This document shows positions 1-7,139 of a DNA stretch of 15,146 nucleotides, piece by piece. The stretch is from the NCBI GenBank assembly GCA_902465755.1, contig CABQOK010000012.1, forward strand, positions 1-15,146, given 5' to 3'. The translations under genes and the position numbers were made by a program. The notes below the pieces were generated by a model, which worked only from the letters and a program-made list of their open reading frames with translations, ran no database searches and was not told the origin of the DNA. The number at the start of each line of letters is the position of its first letter. Position 1 is the stretch's first letter. Source of the DNA: an uncultured Anaerococcus sp. (GTDB taxonomy: Bacteria > Bacillota > Clostridia > Tissierellales > Peptoniphilaceae).

Positions 1-1
1 A

Positions 2-400
2 GATGAAGTAGAAATAGGTCAATCTGCATCTTTTACTAAAACTGTAACTGAAGCTGATGCCTATAACTATGCAGGAGTTTCTGGAGACTTTAACCCAGCT
101 CATATCAACGAGGAATATGCCAAGGAGACTTTCTTTAAGACTCGCATAGCCCACGGTATGATAAGTGCAGGTTTTATATCTGCAGTCTTAGGAACAAAGC
201 TTCCAGGCCCTGGAACAATTTATTTAGGCCAAGACTTAAAATTTACAAAACCTGTTAGGTTTGGAGATACCATTACAGCAACATGCACAGTAGAAGAAAT
301 TATTAAAGAAAAAAACAGACTAATACTGACTACAGTCTGCACCAACCAAGATGGTGAAGTAGTAATAGACGGCAAGGCCCTAGTTTTAGCTCCAAAGTAA
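2..400 (+). CDS. MaoC-family (R)-specific enoyl-CoA hydratase, 5' end cut by window
   Basis: The reading frame is open from base 2 and gives 132 residues; the true start lies just outside the window, probably only a few codons upstream, since family members are about 135-140 residues. It is a single hot-dog-fold MaoC/PhaJ-like dehydratase. The signature SGDFNPAHINEEYA is at visible residues 27-40, with the catalytic Asp (29) and His (34) both present, followed by RIAHGMISAGF. The family hydrates trans-2-enoyl-CoA to (R)-3-hydroxyacyl-CoA. The C-terminal half (GQDLKFTKPVRFGDTITATC) is the usual beta-sheet of the hot-dog fold. An internal ATG at 158 is not the start, because it would remove the catalytic dyad. 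Upstream neighbours are not visible, so the pathway (butyrate or short-chain acyl-CoA metabolism) is inference. Family call sure; exact substrate unknown. Confidence 0.88.
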   Translation, partial: DEVEIGQSASFTKTVTEADAYNYAGVSGDFNPAHINEEYAKETFFKTRIAHGMISAGFISAVLGTKLPGPGTIYLGQDLKFTKPVRFGDTITATCTVEEIIKEKNRLILTTVCTNQDGEVVIDGKALVLAPK

Positions 401-508
401 TTTTATAATGTAGGAGCTAATCCTAGATAAGTTGAAGATTTTATTGAAAAGTTTGTCTAATCTATATATTTTTTACTTGAGAAAAAATTAAAAATTTTTG
501 GAAGATAT

Positions 509-648
509 ATAAATCGTCCCTTTCTTTGTAGAATCTTAGGATAATTAGCTTAAATTAGTAAGATGTTTTCAAAAAGCAGCTATTAAAGAAACTAATTAAG
601 AGTTTAGTAGCTCTATCTTAAAATTCTAGTACATGAGGGACGATTTAT
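509..648. repeat. Structured intergenic element with 13-bp inverted ends (element 1)
   Basis: Bases 509-521 (ATAAATCGTCCCT) and 636-648 (AGGGACGATTTAT) are perfect inverted repeats enclosing 114 bases. Inside, further pairs nest in register: 529-534 with 623-628 (TAGAAT/ATTCTA) and 538-542 with 615-619. The whole element can therefore fold as one long interrupted stem on either strand. It lies between two convergently oriented genes. Its left part (ATAAA, CCCTTTC, TTTGTAG, TCTTAG in that order) and its right part (ATGA, GGG, T-rich) resemble the element at 3107-3297, which suggests one repeat family. It may also help to end transcription from one or both sides. No reading frame of note is present. 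The rest of the gap (401-508, 649-665) shows nothing convincing. Confidence 0.55.
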
Positions 649-665
649 TTTTCTTTTAAATAATA

Positions 666-1598
666 TTAGATTTTATTTTTCCTTCTGATTGATGCAAAAA
701 TTGACCCTGATATATTGTGCCATATTGAAAATATTGCACCAGGGAGGGTTGCTAGTGGATTTAGAGCGAAATTTGCTGTTGCAAGTTGTATGGCAAGTCC
801 GCTATTTTGCATGCCGACTTCTATAGCAAGGGCTGTTTCTTTGTCGTAGTCCATCTTTGCAAGTTTTCCTATAAAGAGTCCTCCAGCAAGGCCTAGGGCG
901 TTGTGGATCATAACTATGAGTAAGACTATAAGACCTGATTGTCTTATTTTTTCAGAGTTGGCCCCGATAATACCTGCGATTATTAGGATAATTGCCAAAG
1001 ATGAGATCAAAGGGAATATGTCTTTTGACTTTTCTACGCCCTTAGGGCTTATTTTTTTGGCGAAAATTCCAAGAAGTACAGGCAGAAGGATTACTGTAAC
1101 AACTGATTTAAACATAGCAAATATTGAAACCTCTACCCATTTACCAGCTAACAAGTAGACTAGAAGGGGCGTTACAAGAGGGGCAAGGAGGGTAGAGAGG
1201 ATAGTCATCGATACGGATAAGGATACATCTCCATTTGCTATATGAGTTATAACATTTGATGCAGTTCCTCCAGGACAAGATCCAAGGAGTATTACTCCAA
1301 GGGCTATGTCCTTATTTAAGCCGAAAACTACTGCAAGCAAGTAGGCTAGAAGAGGCATAATAGTAAATTGGGTGAGAGAGCCTATCATTACTTCCTTGGG
1401 ATGTTTGAGAATTTCCTTAAAGGAATCTCCGTCAATACTAGTTCCCATACCAAACATGGCAAGAGCTAGGAAAATGGTGGTGTAATTTGTCATCCAGGAA
1501 AAATAATCTGGAAGAAAGTAGGCTATTACAGAAAAAACTATTATTATTAGACCAATATTTTGGGTGATTTTCCTTGAAAGTGAAGATATTTTTTCCAT
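666..1598 (-). CDS. panS: BASS-family transporter, probable PanS-type pantoate/ketopantoate importer
   Basis: A 310-residue integral membrane protein of the bile acid:sodium symporter (BASS) superfamily, with about nine or ten hydrophobic segments. Family signatures are GMGTSIDGDSF near residues 50-60, LGSCPGGTASNVITHIANGD near 105-124 (the sodium-site region), and EVGMQNSGLAIQLA plus PGAIFSIWHNISGS near the C-terminus. It is the last gene of the panD-panC operon: its ATG is 5 bases after the panC stop, and its ribosome site (ACAGGAG) lies inside the panC 3' end, indicating translational coupling. The BASS member PanS of Salmonella carries ketopantoate. Because panB and panE are absent here and PanC needs pantoate, I infer that this protein imports pantoate or ketopantoate. 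The family is certain; the substrate rests on context, and the symbol is given on that basis. Confidence 0.8.
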   Translation of the reverse strand: MEKISSLSRKITQNIGLIIIVFSVIAYFLPDYFSWMTNYTTIFLALAMFGMGTSIDGDSFKEILKHPKEVMIGSLTQFTIMPLLAYLLAVVFGLNKDIALGVILLGSCPGGTASNVITHIANGDVSLSVSMTILSTLLAPLVTPLLVYLLAGKWVEVSIFAMFKSVVTVILLPVLLGIFAKKISPKGVEKSKDIFPLISSLAIILIIAGIIGANSEKIRQSGLIVLLIVMIHNALGLAGGLFIGKLAKMDYDKETALAIEVGMQNSGLAIQLATANFALNPLATLPGAIFSIWHNISGSIFASIRRKNKI

Positions 1599-1603
1599 AA
1601 TAT

Positions 1604-2443
1604 TTAACTCCTGTAGATAAAGTTATCTATTAGGCGTGTTTTACCTATATAGACAGCTATAGCTACTAGCCTATCTCCGTCGAAATCACTCGCATCTTCC
1701 ATAGTTTTAAGATCAACTACACTGATATAATCTATCTTTGAAAGCTCTTCGCTATCGATTATTTCTTTCATTTTTCCTATTACTTCTTCTACACTTCCGC
1801 CCTCCTTAGCTAGTTTTTCTCCAGCGAATATGGCTTTGGATAGGCAAAGGGCAGCTTTTCTTTCTTCTTTTGATAAGTAGGTGTTTCTAGATGAAAGAGC
1901 AAGTCCGTCTTCTTCCCTAATTATAGGGCAAGGGATTATTTCTATAGGCATGTTTAGGTCACTTACGAGTTTTTTGATTATTGCGACCTGTTGGGCATCT
2001 TTTTGTCCAAAATAGGCTCTGTCAGCTCCAGTAATATTAAATAACTTGCTGCAAACTGTAAGGACTCCTCTGAAATGTCCAGGACGTTTTGCTCCACACA
2101 AGTGGTCGGACATATCTTCTATATCTACAAAGACTTTTCTATCTTGATACATTTCGCTTGCTTCAGGTGCAAAAATATAATCTACTCCGATTTCATCGCA
2201 TATTTTGCTATCTGCTTGTAAATCTCTTGGATAGGTAAGTAAGTCCTCATTAGGTCCAAATTGGATAGGATTTACAAAATCAGATACGACTACTACATCA
2301 TTGTCTTTCCTAGCCCTTCTTATAAGACTAGCGTGTCCTTCATGTAAATATCCCATGGTAGGTACAAGACCTATGGATTTACCCTCGATTTTTGCTTTCT
2401 TAAGATTTCCTCTTAGTTCGTCAATTGTTTTGATAATTTTCAT
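1604..2443 (-). CDS. panC: Pantothenate synthetase (pantoate--beta-alanine ligase)
   Basis: PanC joins pantoate and beta-alanine with ATP, via pantoyl-adenylate, to make pantothenate in the cytoplasm. Visible motifs are PTMGYLHEGHASLI (residues 28-41, containing the HIGH-like ATP site), DFVNPIQFGPNEDL (pantoate pocket), KRPGHFRGVLTV, YFGQKDAQQV and REEDGLALSSRN (KMSKS-like region). The start is placed at 2443, giving 279 residues, the usual family size. An in-frame ATG at 2485 would add 14 residues unlike the family, whereas 2443 has AGAGGAG spaced 5 bases upstream and begins MKIIKTIDEL, as expected. It is the middle gene of the operon, 53 bases after panD and overlapping the ribosome site of the transporter gene. 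The usual Ile and Thr in VSIFVNPTQF are Asp and Ile here, a mild deviation. Confidence 0.96.
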   Translation of the reverse strand: MKIIKTIDELRGNLKKAKIEGKSIGLVPTMGYLHEGHASLIRRARKDNDVVVVSDFVNPIQFGPNEDLLTYPRDLQADSKICDEIGVDYIFAPEASEMYQDRKVFVDIEDMSDHLCGAKRPGHFRGVLTVCSKLFNITGADRAYFGQKDAQQVAIIKKLVSDLNMPIEIIPCPIIREEDGLALSSRNTYLSKEERKAALCLSKAIFAGEKLAKEGGSVEEVIGKMKEIIDSEELSKIDYISVVDLKTMEDASDFDGDRLVAIAVYIGKTRLIDNFIYRS

Positions 2444-2496
2444 AAATTCTCCTCTAATTTTATTAGAGATAGCTCCAAACACCACTTGTTTTTTAT

Positions 2497-2880
2497 TTAT
2501 GATAAAGTTCCGTATTTTTCGTAATTAGATACCTTGGTAATCTTATTATCATCATCTACAAAGACAACTTTTGGCTTGTAATCCTTAAGCTCATCTTCGC
2601 TATAAGAAGCATAAGCCATAATAATTACCTTATCCCCAGTAGAAAAAAGTCTTGCAGCGGCTCCGTTTAGACAGATTACTCCGCTATCCTTCTTTCCTGC
2701 TATAGTATAGGTTTCTATTCTATTTCCATTATTAACATCGACAACTTGTACTTTTTGATATTCCCTTATACCAGCTTCTTCTAGCAAAGAAATATCAACT
2801 GTAATAGAGCCTACGTAATTGAGATTGGCCTCAGTGACAGTAGCCCTATGAATTTTCCCTTCTAACATTTCTATATTCAT
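2497..2880 (-). CDS. panD: Aspartate 1-decarboxylase (pyruvoyl-dependent)
   Basis: PanD decarboxylates L-aspartate to beta-alanine, the second substrate of PanC. It is made as a proenzyme that cleaves itself between Gly24 and Ser25 to form the pyruvoyl group. The numbering here matches exactly (Tyr22-Val23-Gly24-Ser25), which supports the chosen start. Other conserved active-site residues occupy the family positions: Lys9, Arg54, Thr57, Tyr58 and Asn72. The length of 127 residues is normal. A ribosome site (AGGGAG) sits just upstream of the ATG. It is the first gene of the operon, transcribed from the promoter at 3058-3086 through a leader with tandem hairpins and a terminator-like structure, so expression is probably controlled at the RNA level. 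Confidence 0.97.
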   Translation of the reverse strand: MNIEMLEGKIHRATVTEANLNYVGSITVDISLLEEAGIREYQKVQVVDVNNGNRIETYTIAGKKDSGVICLNGAAARLFSTGDKVIIMAYASYSEDELKDYKPKVVFVDDDNKITKVSNYEKYGTLS

Positions 2881-2890
2881 ACATTCTCCC

Positions 2891-2941
2891 TAAAAATAAG
2901 GCTACCAATAGTTTATTTTTTAACAATAAAAATCGATAGCC
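2891..2941 (-). terminator. Terminator-like hairpin directly before panD (candidate attenuator)
   Basis: Read on the minus strand, GGCTATC (2941-2935) pairs with GGTAGCC (2906-2900), with an AT-rich loop that can pair further inside (TTTTTA with TAAAAAA). The tract TTATTTTT follows at once, then the panD ribosome site AGGGAG. An intrinsic terminator placed between a structured leader and the first gene is the usual arrangement for transcription attenuation. The stem has one G-U pair, and whether it terminates is untested. Confidence 0.5.
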
Positions 2942-2960
2942 TTTAAGTAACAAATTATTT

Positions 2961-3050
2961 GAGTCTTATTAGCTAAGTATATAAGCTCGTTTTTAAAATA
3001 AAAAATAATGGTGTTATAGAGTATAGTTTCCAAAAGAAATACTATCTCTA
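2961..3050 (-). promoter_or_regulatory. Tandem hairpins resembling the pan RNA motif, leader of panD operon
   Basis: Two hairpins of the same design lie in the panD leader. First (3050-3017, minus strand): TAGAG then ATAGT, an A-containing bulge and TTC with loop, returning GAA, ACTAT, a single bulged A, CTCTA. Second (2988-2961): GAG then CTTAT, bulged A and TA with loop, returning TA, ATAAG, a single bulged A, CTC. In both, the 3'-side bulged A lies directly before CTC, and five pairs separate it from the A-containing bulge on the 5' side. The described pan RNA motif, found upstream of pantothenate genes in Firmicutes, consists of one or two similar hairpins with bulged adenosines, so both structure and gene context fit. 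I compared it from memory only. The first hairpin would start at the very 5' end of the transcript. Confidence 0.6.
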
Positions 3051-3057
3051 AGTTTAT

Positions 3058-3086
3058 ATTATAAGGCCGAGTTATTAATTTAACAA
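3058..3086 (-). promoter_or_regulatory. Sigma-A type promoter of the panD-panC-panS operon
   Basis: On the minus strand, TTGTTA (3086-3081) is followed after exactly 17 bases by a perfect TATAAT (3063-3058). The predicted start is near base 3050, right where the first leader hairpin begins, giving a leader of about 170 nt before panD. Confidence 0.7.
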
Positions 3087-3106
3087 GTAAATATAATTAA
3101 AGTTAA

Positions 3107-3297
3107 GAGGCTGGGGTTATAAACAAGTTCCCTTTCTTAATTTGTAGGGATTTCTTAGTAGAAATTATTCTTGATTGTTGGTTAAATTGCCAATCTCTCC
3201 TAGATAGAGGGGATGGTTAATCCTCTAGATTGCCAGGAAATCCAAAGAATTTATCTAATTATATGAAGAAGGGCTATTTTTTATAAATCCCTCCTTC
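3107..3297. repeat. Structured intergenic element with ~32-bp imperfect inverted ends (element 2)
   Basis: The left arm, starting GAGGCTGGGG (3107-3138), and the right arm, ending TCCCTCCTTC (3265-3297), are imperfect inverted repeats sharing a TTATAAA core and a CCCTTtCTT inner end. Inside, GGATTTC (3149-3155) pairs with GAAATCC (3237-3243), and the 3190-3235 region holds further hairpins, including AATCCTCTAGATTGCC. Reading 3119 onward, ATAAA, CCCTTTC, TTTGTAG and TCTTAG appear in the same order as in element 1 (509 onward). The GAGGCTGGG start recalls small intergenic repeats of other Firmicutes. No coding frame is apparent. It lies upstream of the pan promoter. The 501-base gap 2881-3381 thus holds, from the panD side, attenuator, pan-like RNA, promoter, this element and the DUF2207 terminator. 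Confidence 0.5.
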
Positions 3298-3321
3298 CGT
3301 GAAATTATATTTGCTATTATT

Positions 3322-3371
3322 TAAGAAAAAACAAATCCTCAAGCATAAAGTAACTTTGCTTAAGGATTTGT
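3322..3371 (-). terminator. Rho-independent terminator after the lemA-DUF2207 operon
   Basis: On the minus strand a long stem (3371-3354 with 3350-3331, arms beginning ACAAATCCTTAAGC) with a short loop is followed by TTTTTTCTT. It begins 10 bases after the DUF2207 stop and separates that operon from the pan region. Confidence 0.88.
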
Positions 3372-3381
3372 CATAATTATT

Positions 3382-5085
3382 CTAGCGACCTCCGCCGCCA
3401 CCTCCACCGAAGCTTCCGCCTCCACCGCCAAAGGATGTACTTCCTCCAGCTCCTGCTGATGTAAAGCTTGCCATATTAGCTTGGGTGATAGTGGAGTAGT
3501 TTCTTGAATTTGTAATTATATAGTAGTTAAAGACTGAGTTGTTGCTATAGTTCGGATAAGTTTTCTCTAGGTTTTTAAAGACCTTATCACTTATACCGAA
3601 AATAGCCGCATATATTAGGAAGTAGTCCCAAATATGAACTTCATTAGCATCTCTTTCTGCTATCAAGGAATAATCTTCTAGGTAATTTCTAAACTTGATT
3701 AGATTTTCGTAAAGGGAAACTCCTTTAGGAGTAACTTCTAGTTCTTTTCCTTCCCTCTTAGTCCTAGCGAATTTCTTCTCAAATCTTATATCTTTTAAGT
3801 ATTCTCCTGCCTTCAGGCTATCCCTTGACCTAGGCAAGAAATCTTCGTAGAAGTCTTCTGTGATTTCATTATTTTTCCTGAAATATTTCTGGATATTTTT
3901 GTTTGAGATGAGACCGTCTTTGGAATATTCTTGTGACTTTTCTATTATATCAAAGAAATCCTCCTCCATCTTGCCCATATTGGAAGGTCTCTCGAGTATT
4001 CTTATCTTGGCATCTTTATCCTTTTCCTTTCTAGCTTCGATTTCAATATTTTTATCGTAAATCCATTTTAGGATAAAGGCATTCATGTAATTGCCCGGAT
4101 TTATCTCAAAATGATAGGCCTTTTCTGCCAATAGATAAGTATCTTCTATGTGGGAATCATAGGGGATATCCCTAAAGTACTGGTCTTTGAAGGTCTTGGC
4201 CTTTTTAAGTGCCTCATCATTTGTAATATTATTCTCATCAAAATGAAGCTTGTTCGCTCTCACACCAAGAAGAATCGATCCTAAGCCTAAGAGGATAAAA
4301 AAGGGTGCGATTACTTTGACATACCAAGGGGTTGGGTCGGTATTAGCTTCTCCTTCGCTCTCTTCCCATTTCGATCCCTTAACTGCCATATTGGCATAAT
4401 CCTCGAATGTCTTATCTTCCTTGTAGGATGTATTGAAATATCCCTTAGGGAATTTGAGCATAATAGTCGTATAGTCAACTTCGCCACTGGATTTGAGTAC
4501 TATATTTCCACTGGTATTATGAATATCTCCAACTAGGCCGAAGCCCCACATCTTTACATTTTCATCAAAAGGCTCAAAGCCTTTGATGTTGATATTGACT
4601 CTTTTTGGCTTGGGGTCAAAGTTTTCTCCGATAAATTGGAAAAAGAGCATATCACTATCTTCAAGGCCTATTATGACAGGATTTATCTTGTAGGATAGCT
4701 TGTAGGTGTTATTTCCGTATTGGGATATGCCCCAAATAAGTTCCGTCTCATCTTCCCTATCAGTTCTTCCATATTTGTAGGCTTTTTCTTCAAAAGATAG
4801 GTCTGAATCCCAAGGATTCATTTCACTAAAGTCCTTCTCTAGGGAAGAGGAGCTTAGGGAGAAGTCTTCTATCTTTATTCCTCTTAAATTTTCTATAAGT
4901 TTGTATCTTTCGGTATAATCTTTTTCGTCTTCATTTATTTGCCAAACTTCTTCTACACTTCCTATACCATTCTTATCGATATTAACGTCCATATCTAGAG
5001 AATCGAAACTATCGGCAAGTGATATTCTAGGAAGTAGAAAAAGTATAAGGGCTAGAAGATATTTACTTAGTCTTTTAATTTTCAT
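3382..5085 (-). CDS. DUF2207-domain membrane protein with glycine-rich tail
   Basis: A 567-residue protein whose function is not known for the family. It starts with a signal peptide (residues 1-25, ending SLADS), then an extracellular DUF2207 beta-rich region (about 26-240, with VEEVWQI near 44-50 and the typical YGRTDREDETELIWG). A transmembrane segment follows at about 254-276 and a large cytoplasmic part to about 540. The last 23 residues are almost all Gly and Ser with a final Arg, as in many DUF2207 proteins. Only one strong internal membrane segment is seen, with a weaker hydrophobic stretch near 485-500. It follows lemA by 7 bases, and its ribosome site (AGGAGA) overlaps the lemA stop codon. 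LemA-DUF2207 pairs are common in Firmicutes and are thought to act together at the membrane. Start supported by ribosome site and signal peptide. Confidence 0.88.
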   Translation of the reverse strand: MKIKRLSKYLLALILFLLPRISLADSFDSLDMDVNIDKNGIGSVEEVWQINEDEKDYTERYKLIENLRGIKIEDFSLSSSSLEKDFSEMNPWDSDLSFEEKAYKYGRTDREDETELIWGISQYGNNTYKLSYKINPVIIGLEDSDMLFFQFIGENFDPKPKRVNINIKGFEPFDENVKMWGFGLVGDIHNTSGNIVLKSSGEVDYTTIMLKFPKGYFNTSYKEDKTFEDYANMAVKGSKWEESEGEANTDPTPWYVKVIAPFFILLGLGSILLGVRANKLHFDENNITNDEALKKAKTFKDQYFRDIPYDSHIEDTYLLAEKAYHFEINPGNYMNAFILKWIYDKNIEIEARKEKDKDAKIRILERPSNMGKMEEDFFDIIEKSQEYSKDGLISNKNIQKYFRKNNEITEDFYEDFLPRSRDSLKAGEYLKDIRFEKKFARTKREGKELEVTPKGVSLYENLIKFRNYLEDYSLIAERDANEVHIWDYFLIYAAIFGISDKVFKNLEKTYPNYSNNSVFNYYIITNSRNYSTITQANMASFTSAGAGGSTSFGGGGGSFGGGGGGGR

Positions 5086-5092
5086 ATGTCTC

Positions 5093-5641
5093 CTATTTAA
5101 ATTTCGGTACAGAAGATGATTCGCTTGTATTTTCGAAATAATCTTTAGTGTTTACAGAAAAAATATTAGCGAGGATATTTGCAGGAAAAGATTTTATCTT
5201 TCTGTTAAGTTTAGTTACAGTGTCATTGTAGACCATTCTCAAATGTCTAAGAGTTTCTTCGTGTTTTGTCATAGTAGCAATAGTCTCCTTATATAGGTCA
5301 CTTGTTTTAAGATTTGGATAATTTTCTGCGACCGCATAGAAGGAAGAAAGAGCTTTTCCAAATTCTCTATTCTCGCTTTCAACTTCCCTTGCATCGGAAG
5401 TTCTGTTTACACTTGTCCTATTCTTTGTGATTTTCTCTAGGGTTTCTATTTCAAATTGGCTGTAGTCCTTGGTCATATCAATCAAGTTATTTAGGCTATC
5501 CCACCTAGCCTGAAGTCCAGTTGCGATTTGAGACATGGAGTTTTCTACCATCTCATTAAGCCTTACAAAAGTATTGTAAGTTGTAACTGAATATATGACA
5601 ACTACAAAGATTAGAATAATTAAAATTATTAATAGGGTCAT
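5093..5641 (-). CDS. lemA: LemA family membrane protein
   Basis: A 182-residue LemA-family protein with one N-terminal membrane anchor (residues 2-18, very hydrophobic) and a helical-bundle body. Family motifs seen are YNTFVRLNEMVENSMSQI (22-39), LQARWDSLNNLID (43-55, the usual LQRRYDLIPNLV), FYAVAENYPNLK and the C-terminal FPANILANIFSVNTKDYFE. Length is normal. The molecular role of LemA is not established. An excellent ribosome site (AAAGGAGG) precedes the ATG. It is the first gene of a two-gene unit with the DUF2207 gene and is divergent from ktrB across a 140-base gap. A weak minus-strand promoter could be TTACAC-18-TATATT in that gap, but I am not confident. Confidence 0.92.
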   Translation of the reverse strand: MTLLIILIILIFVVVIYSVTTYNTFVRLNEMVENSMSQIATGLQARWDSLNNLIDMTKDYSQFEIETLEKITKNRTSVNRTSDAREVESENREFGKALSSFYAVAENYPNLKTSDLYKETIATMTKHEETLRHLRMVYNDTVTKLNRKIKSFPANILANIFSVNTKDYFENTSESSSVPKFK

Positions 5642-5689
5642 ATTTTCCTCCTTTAGTATTTTATACCCAGCAAACTTACCATCGAATCG

Positions 5690-5718
5690 TTGACAAAAAA
5701 TAGGCTAAGACGTAAAAT
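5690..5718 (+). promoter_or_regulatory. Sigma-A type promoter of the ktrB-ktrA operon
   Basis: TTGACA (5690-5695, perfect consensus), 17-base spacer, TAAAAT (5713-5718). The expected start near 5725 leaves a short leader of about 57 bases before ktrB. Confidence 0.8.
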
Positions 5719-5729
5719 CCTCTTAAGTT

Positions 5730-5758
5730 AGGGGAGGACAAATATAATGTCAGCCCCT
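5730..5758 (+). promoter_or_regulatory. Leader hairpin upstream of ktrB
   Basis: AGGGG (5730-5734) pairs with CCCCT (5754-5758) and GACA (5737-5740) with TGTC (5748-5751). The two stems are separated by AG facing AG, which would form tandem G-A pairs, and closed by a 7-base A/T loop. It sits just before the ribosome site AAGGAAGG. It is too short to be a complete ydaO-type c-di-AMP riboswitch and has no T-tract for a strong terminator. It could modulate translation or stabilise the mRNA. Confidence 0.4.
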
Positions 5759-5781
5759 TTGATTGTGTAAGGAAGGTTATT

Positions 5782-7131
5782 ATGCAAAAAAATATTTTGA
5801 AAAGAACTTTCGATAAGGCTACAGAAAATCCTGCCTTTGTTTTGTCCATGGGATTTTTGATTTTGATAAGTCTGGGAGGACTTATACTATCAACACCCTA
5901 TGTAACTCAAACAGGTAAGAGTACTGGACTTATCAATTCGTTTTTTGTTGCGGCAAGTGCTTCTTGTGTTACGGGGCTTAGCCCGGTAAATACTGGCCTA
6001 TATTGGAATACTCTTGGCCATCTTGTAATTATCATTTTGATTCAAATCGGCGGACTTGGAATTATGACCCTAGCATCACTAATTCCGTTAATCTTAAGGA
6101 AGAAAATCGGTATAAAGTCTAGGCAAATACTAAAAGAGCAGCTCAATGTAGAGAGCATGGAAGGCTTGGTAAGACTTTTTAAATATGTCCTAGCCTTCAC
6201 TCTTATAGTTGAAGCTTTGGGAGCCCTATTTCTTTCTATAAGATTTATCCCGACCTATGGATGGGGAAAGGGGATTTGGTATTCGATCTTTCACTCTATA
6301 TCAGCTTTTTGCAATGCAGGATTTGATATAATGGGAGATTCGATTTATCCCTTAAGGAAAGATCTTTTGGTAAATACAACTCTCATGGCCTTGATTGTCA
6401 TAGGTGGGCTTGGCTTTATGGTTACAAGCGAGTTTTTCTATAGGAGAAAGTTTAAGCAAATATCAACTCACTCAAAGCTTGTTTTAATTATTAATATATT
6501 ATTGATTTTATTTGGAGCTTTTGGCTTCTTAATTTTAGAGTCAATCCAGAAAGGGGTCCTTGTAGGCGAAGGGCTTAAGGGATCTATAATAGAGTCCTTC
6601 TTCCAATCAGTCTCAGCCAGGACTGCTGGATTTTATTCGGTTAATCTTTCAAATATTAAAGATTCGACCTCACTTTTACTGATAGGCCTTATGTTTATAG
6701 GAGGATCTCCTGGATCGACTGCAGGAGGTATCAAGACTACGACCTTTGGAGTTTTGGTTCTTGCGACATATTCTATAATCAAAAGGCAGAAGGAACCAGT
6801 TGTATTTAACAAGCACATAGGAGATGAGACTATCAAAAAAGCAATATCTATCTTTATGATTTCTCTTGCTTTAGTATTGATGGTGACTTTCACCATTACT
6901 ATTACAGATGACTTTGACTTGATAGATACCCTATATGAAGTCGTCTCTGCCCTAGCAACAGTAGGAGCTAGCAGGGGGATTACGGCAAATCTTTCAAGAA
7001 TCGCCAAGGTTCTAATAGGTCTATGTATGTATTTAGGTAGGATTGGTCCAATGACTATGGCTCTTGCCTTTGGTCTAAAGCCAGATGAGAAATTAATCAG
7101 ATATCCAGAATGTTTTATTAGTATAGGTTAG
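5782..7131 (+). CDS. ktrB: Potassium uptake channel subunit, TrkH/KtrB family
   Basis: A 449-residue membrane protein forming the K+ pore of a Ktr/Trk system. It has the fourfold membrane-pore-membrane layout, with one selectivity-filter glycine per pore loop: CVTGL (62-66), CNAGF (177-181), RTAGF (280-284) and TVGAS (393-397). The inner gate region GGSPGSTAGGIKTTT (308-322) is present. The length of about 450 residues and the short partner gene favour KtrB over the longer TrkH. A ribosome site AAGGAAGG lies 5 bases before the ATG. It is co-transcribed with the RCK regulator 8 bases downstream. K+ uptake with sodium or proton coupling is expected from the family. Family call is firm; KtrB versus TrkH naming is a matter of convention. 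Confidence 0.92.
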   Translation: MQKNILKRTFDKATENPAFVLSMGFLILISLGGLILSTPYVTQTGKSTGLINSFFVAASASCVTGLSPVNTGLYWNTLGHLVIIILIQIGGLGIMTLASLIPLILRKKIGIKSRQILKEQLNVESMEGLVRLFKYVLAFTLIVEALGALFLSIRFIPTYGWGKGIWYSIFHSISAFCNAGFDIMGDSIYPLRKDLLVNTTLMALIVIGGLGFMVTSEFFYRRKFKQISTHSKLVLIINILLILFGAFGFLILESIQKGVLVGEGLKGSIIESFFQSVSARTAGFYSVNLSNIKDSTSLLLIGLMFIGGSPGSTAGGIKTTTFGVLVLATYSIIKRQKEPVVFNKHIGDETIKKAISIFMISLALVLMVTFTITITDDFDLIDTLYEVVSALATVGASRGITANLSRIAKVLIGLCMYLGRIGPMTMALAFGLKPDEKLIRYPECFISIG

Positions 7132-7139
7132 GAGAAATT

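Noticed and set aside
425..474. Possible terminator for the MaoC gene (AGATAAG/TTTGTCT stem, later T-run)
   Set aside because: The stem relies on two G-U pairs, has a 20-base loop, and the T-run starts about 10 bases after it, so it is not a convincing terminator.
2444..2485. Upstream ATG for panC at 2485
   Set aside because: It would add 14 residues not seen in PanC, while the ATG at 2441-2443 has a strong, well-spaced ribosome site and the normal N-terminus.
3107..3297. T-box or other known riboswitch in the DUF2207-panD gap
   Set aside because: No T-box AGGGTGGNACCGCG-type sequence or other recalled riboswitch core is present, and the element lies upstream of the predicted pan promoter.
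6633..7007. Minus-strand open frame of 124 codons inside ktrB
   Set aside because: Opposite to a conserved pore region with filter motifs; its protein has no recognisable pattern and there is no separate promoter or ribosome site evidence.
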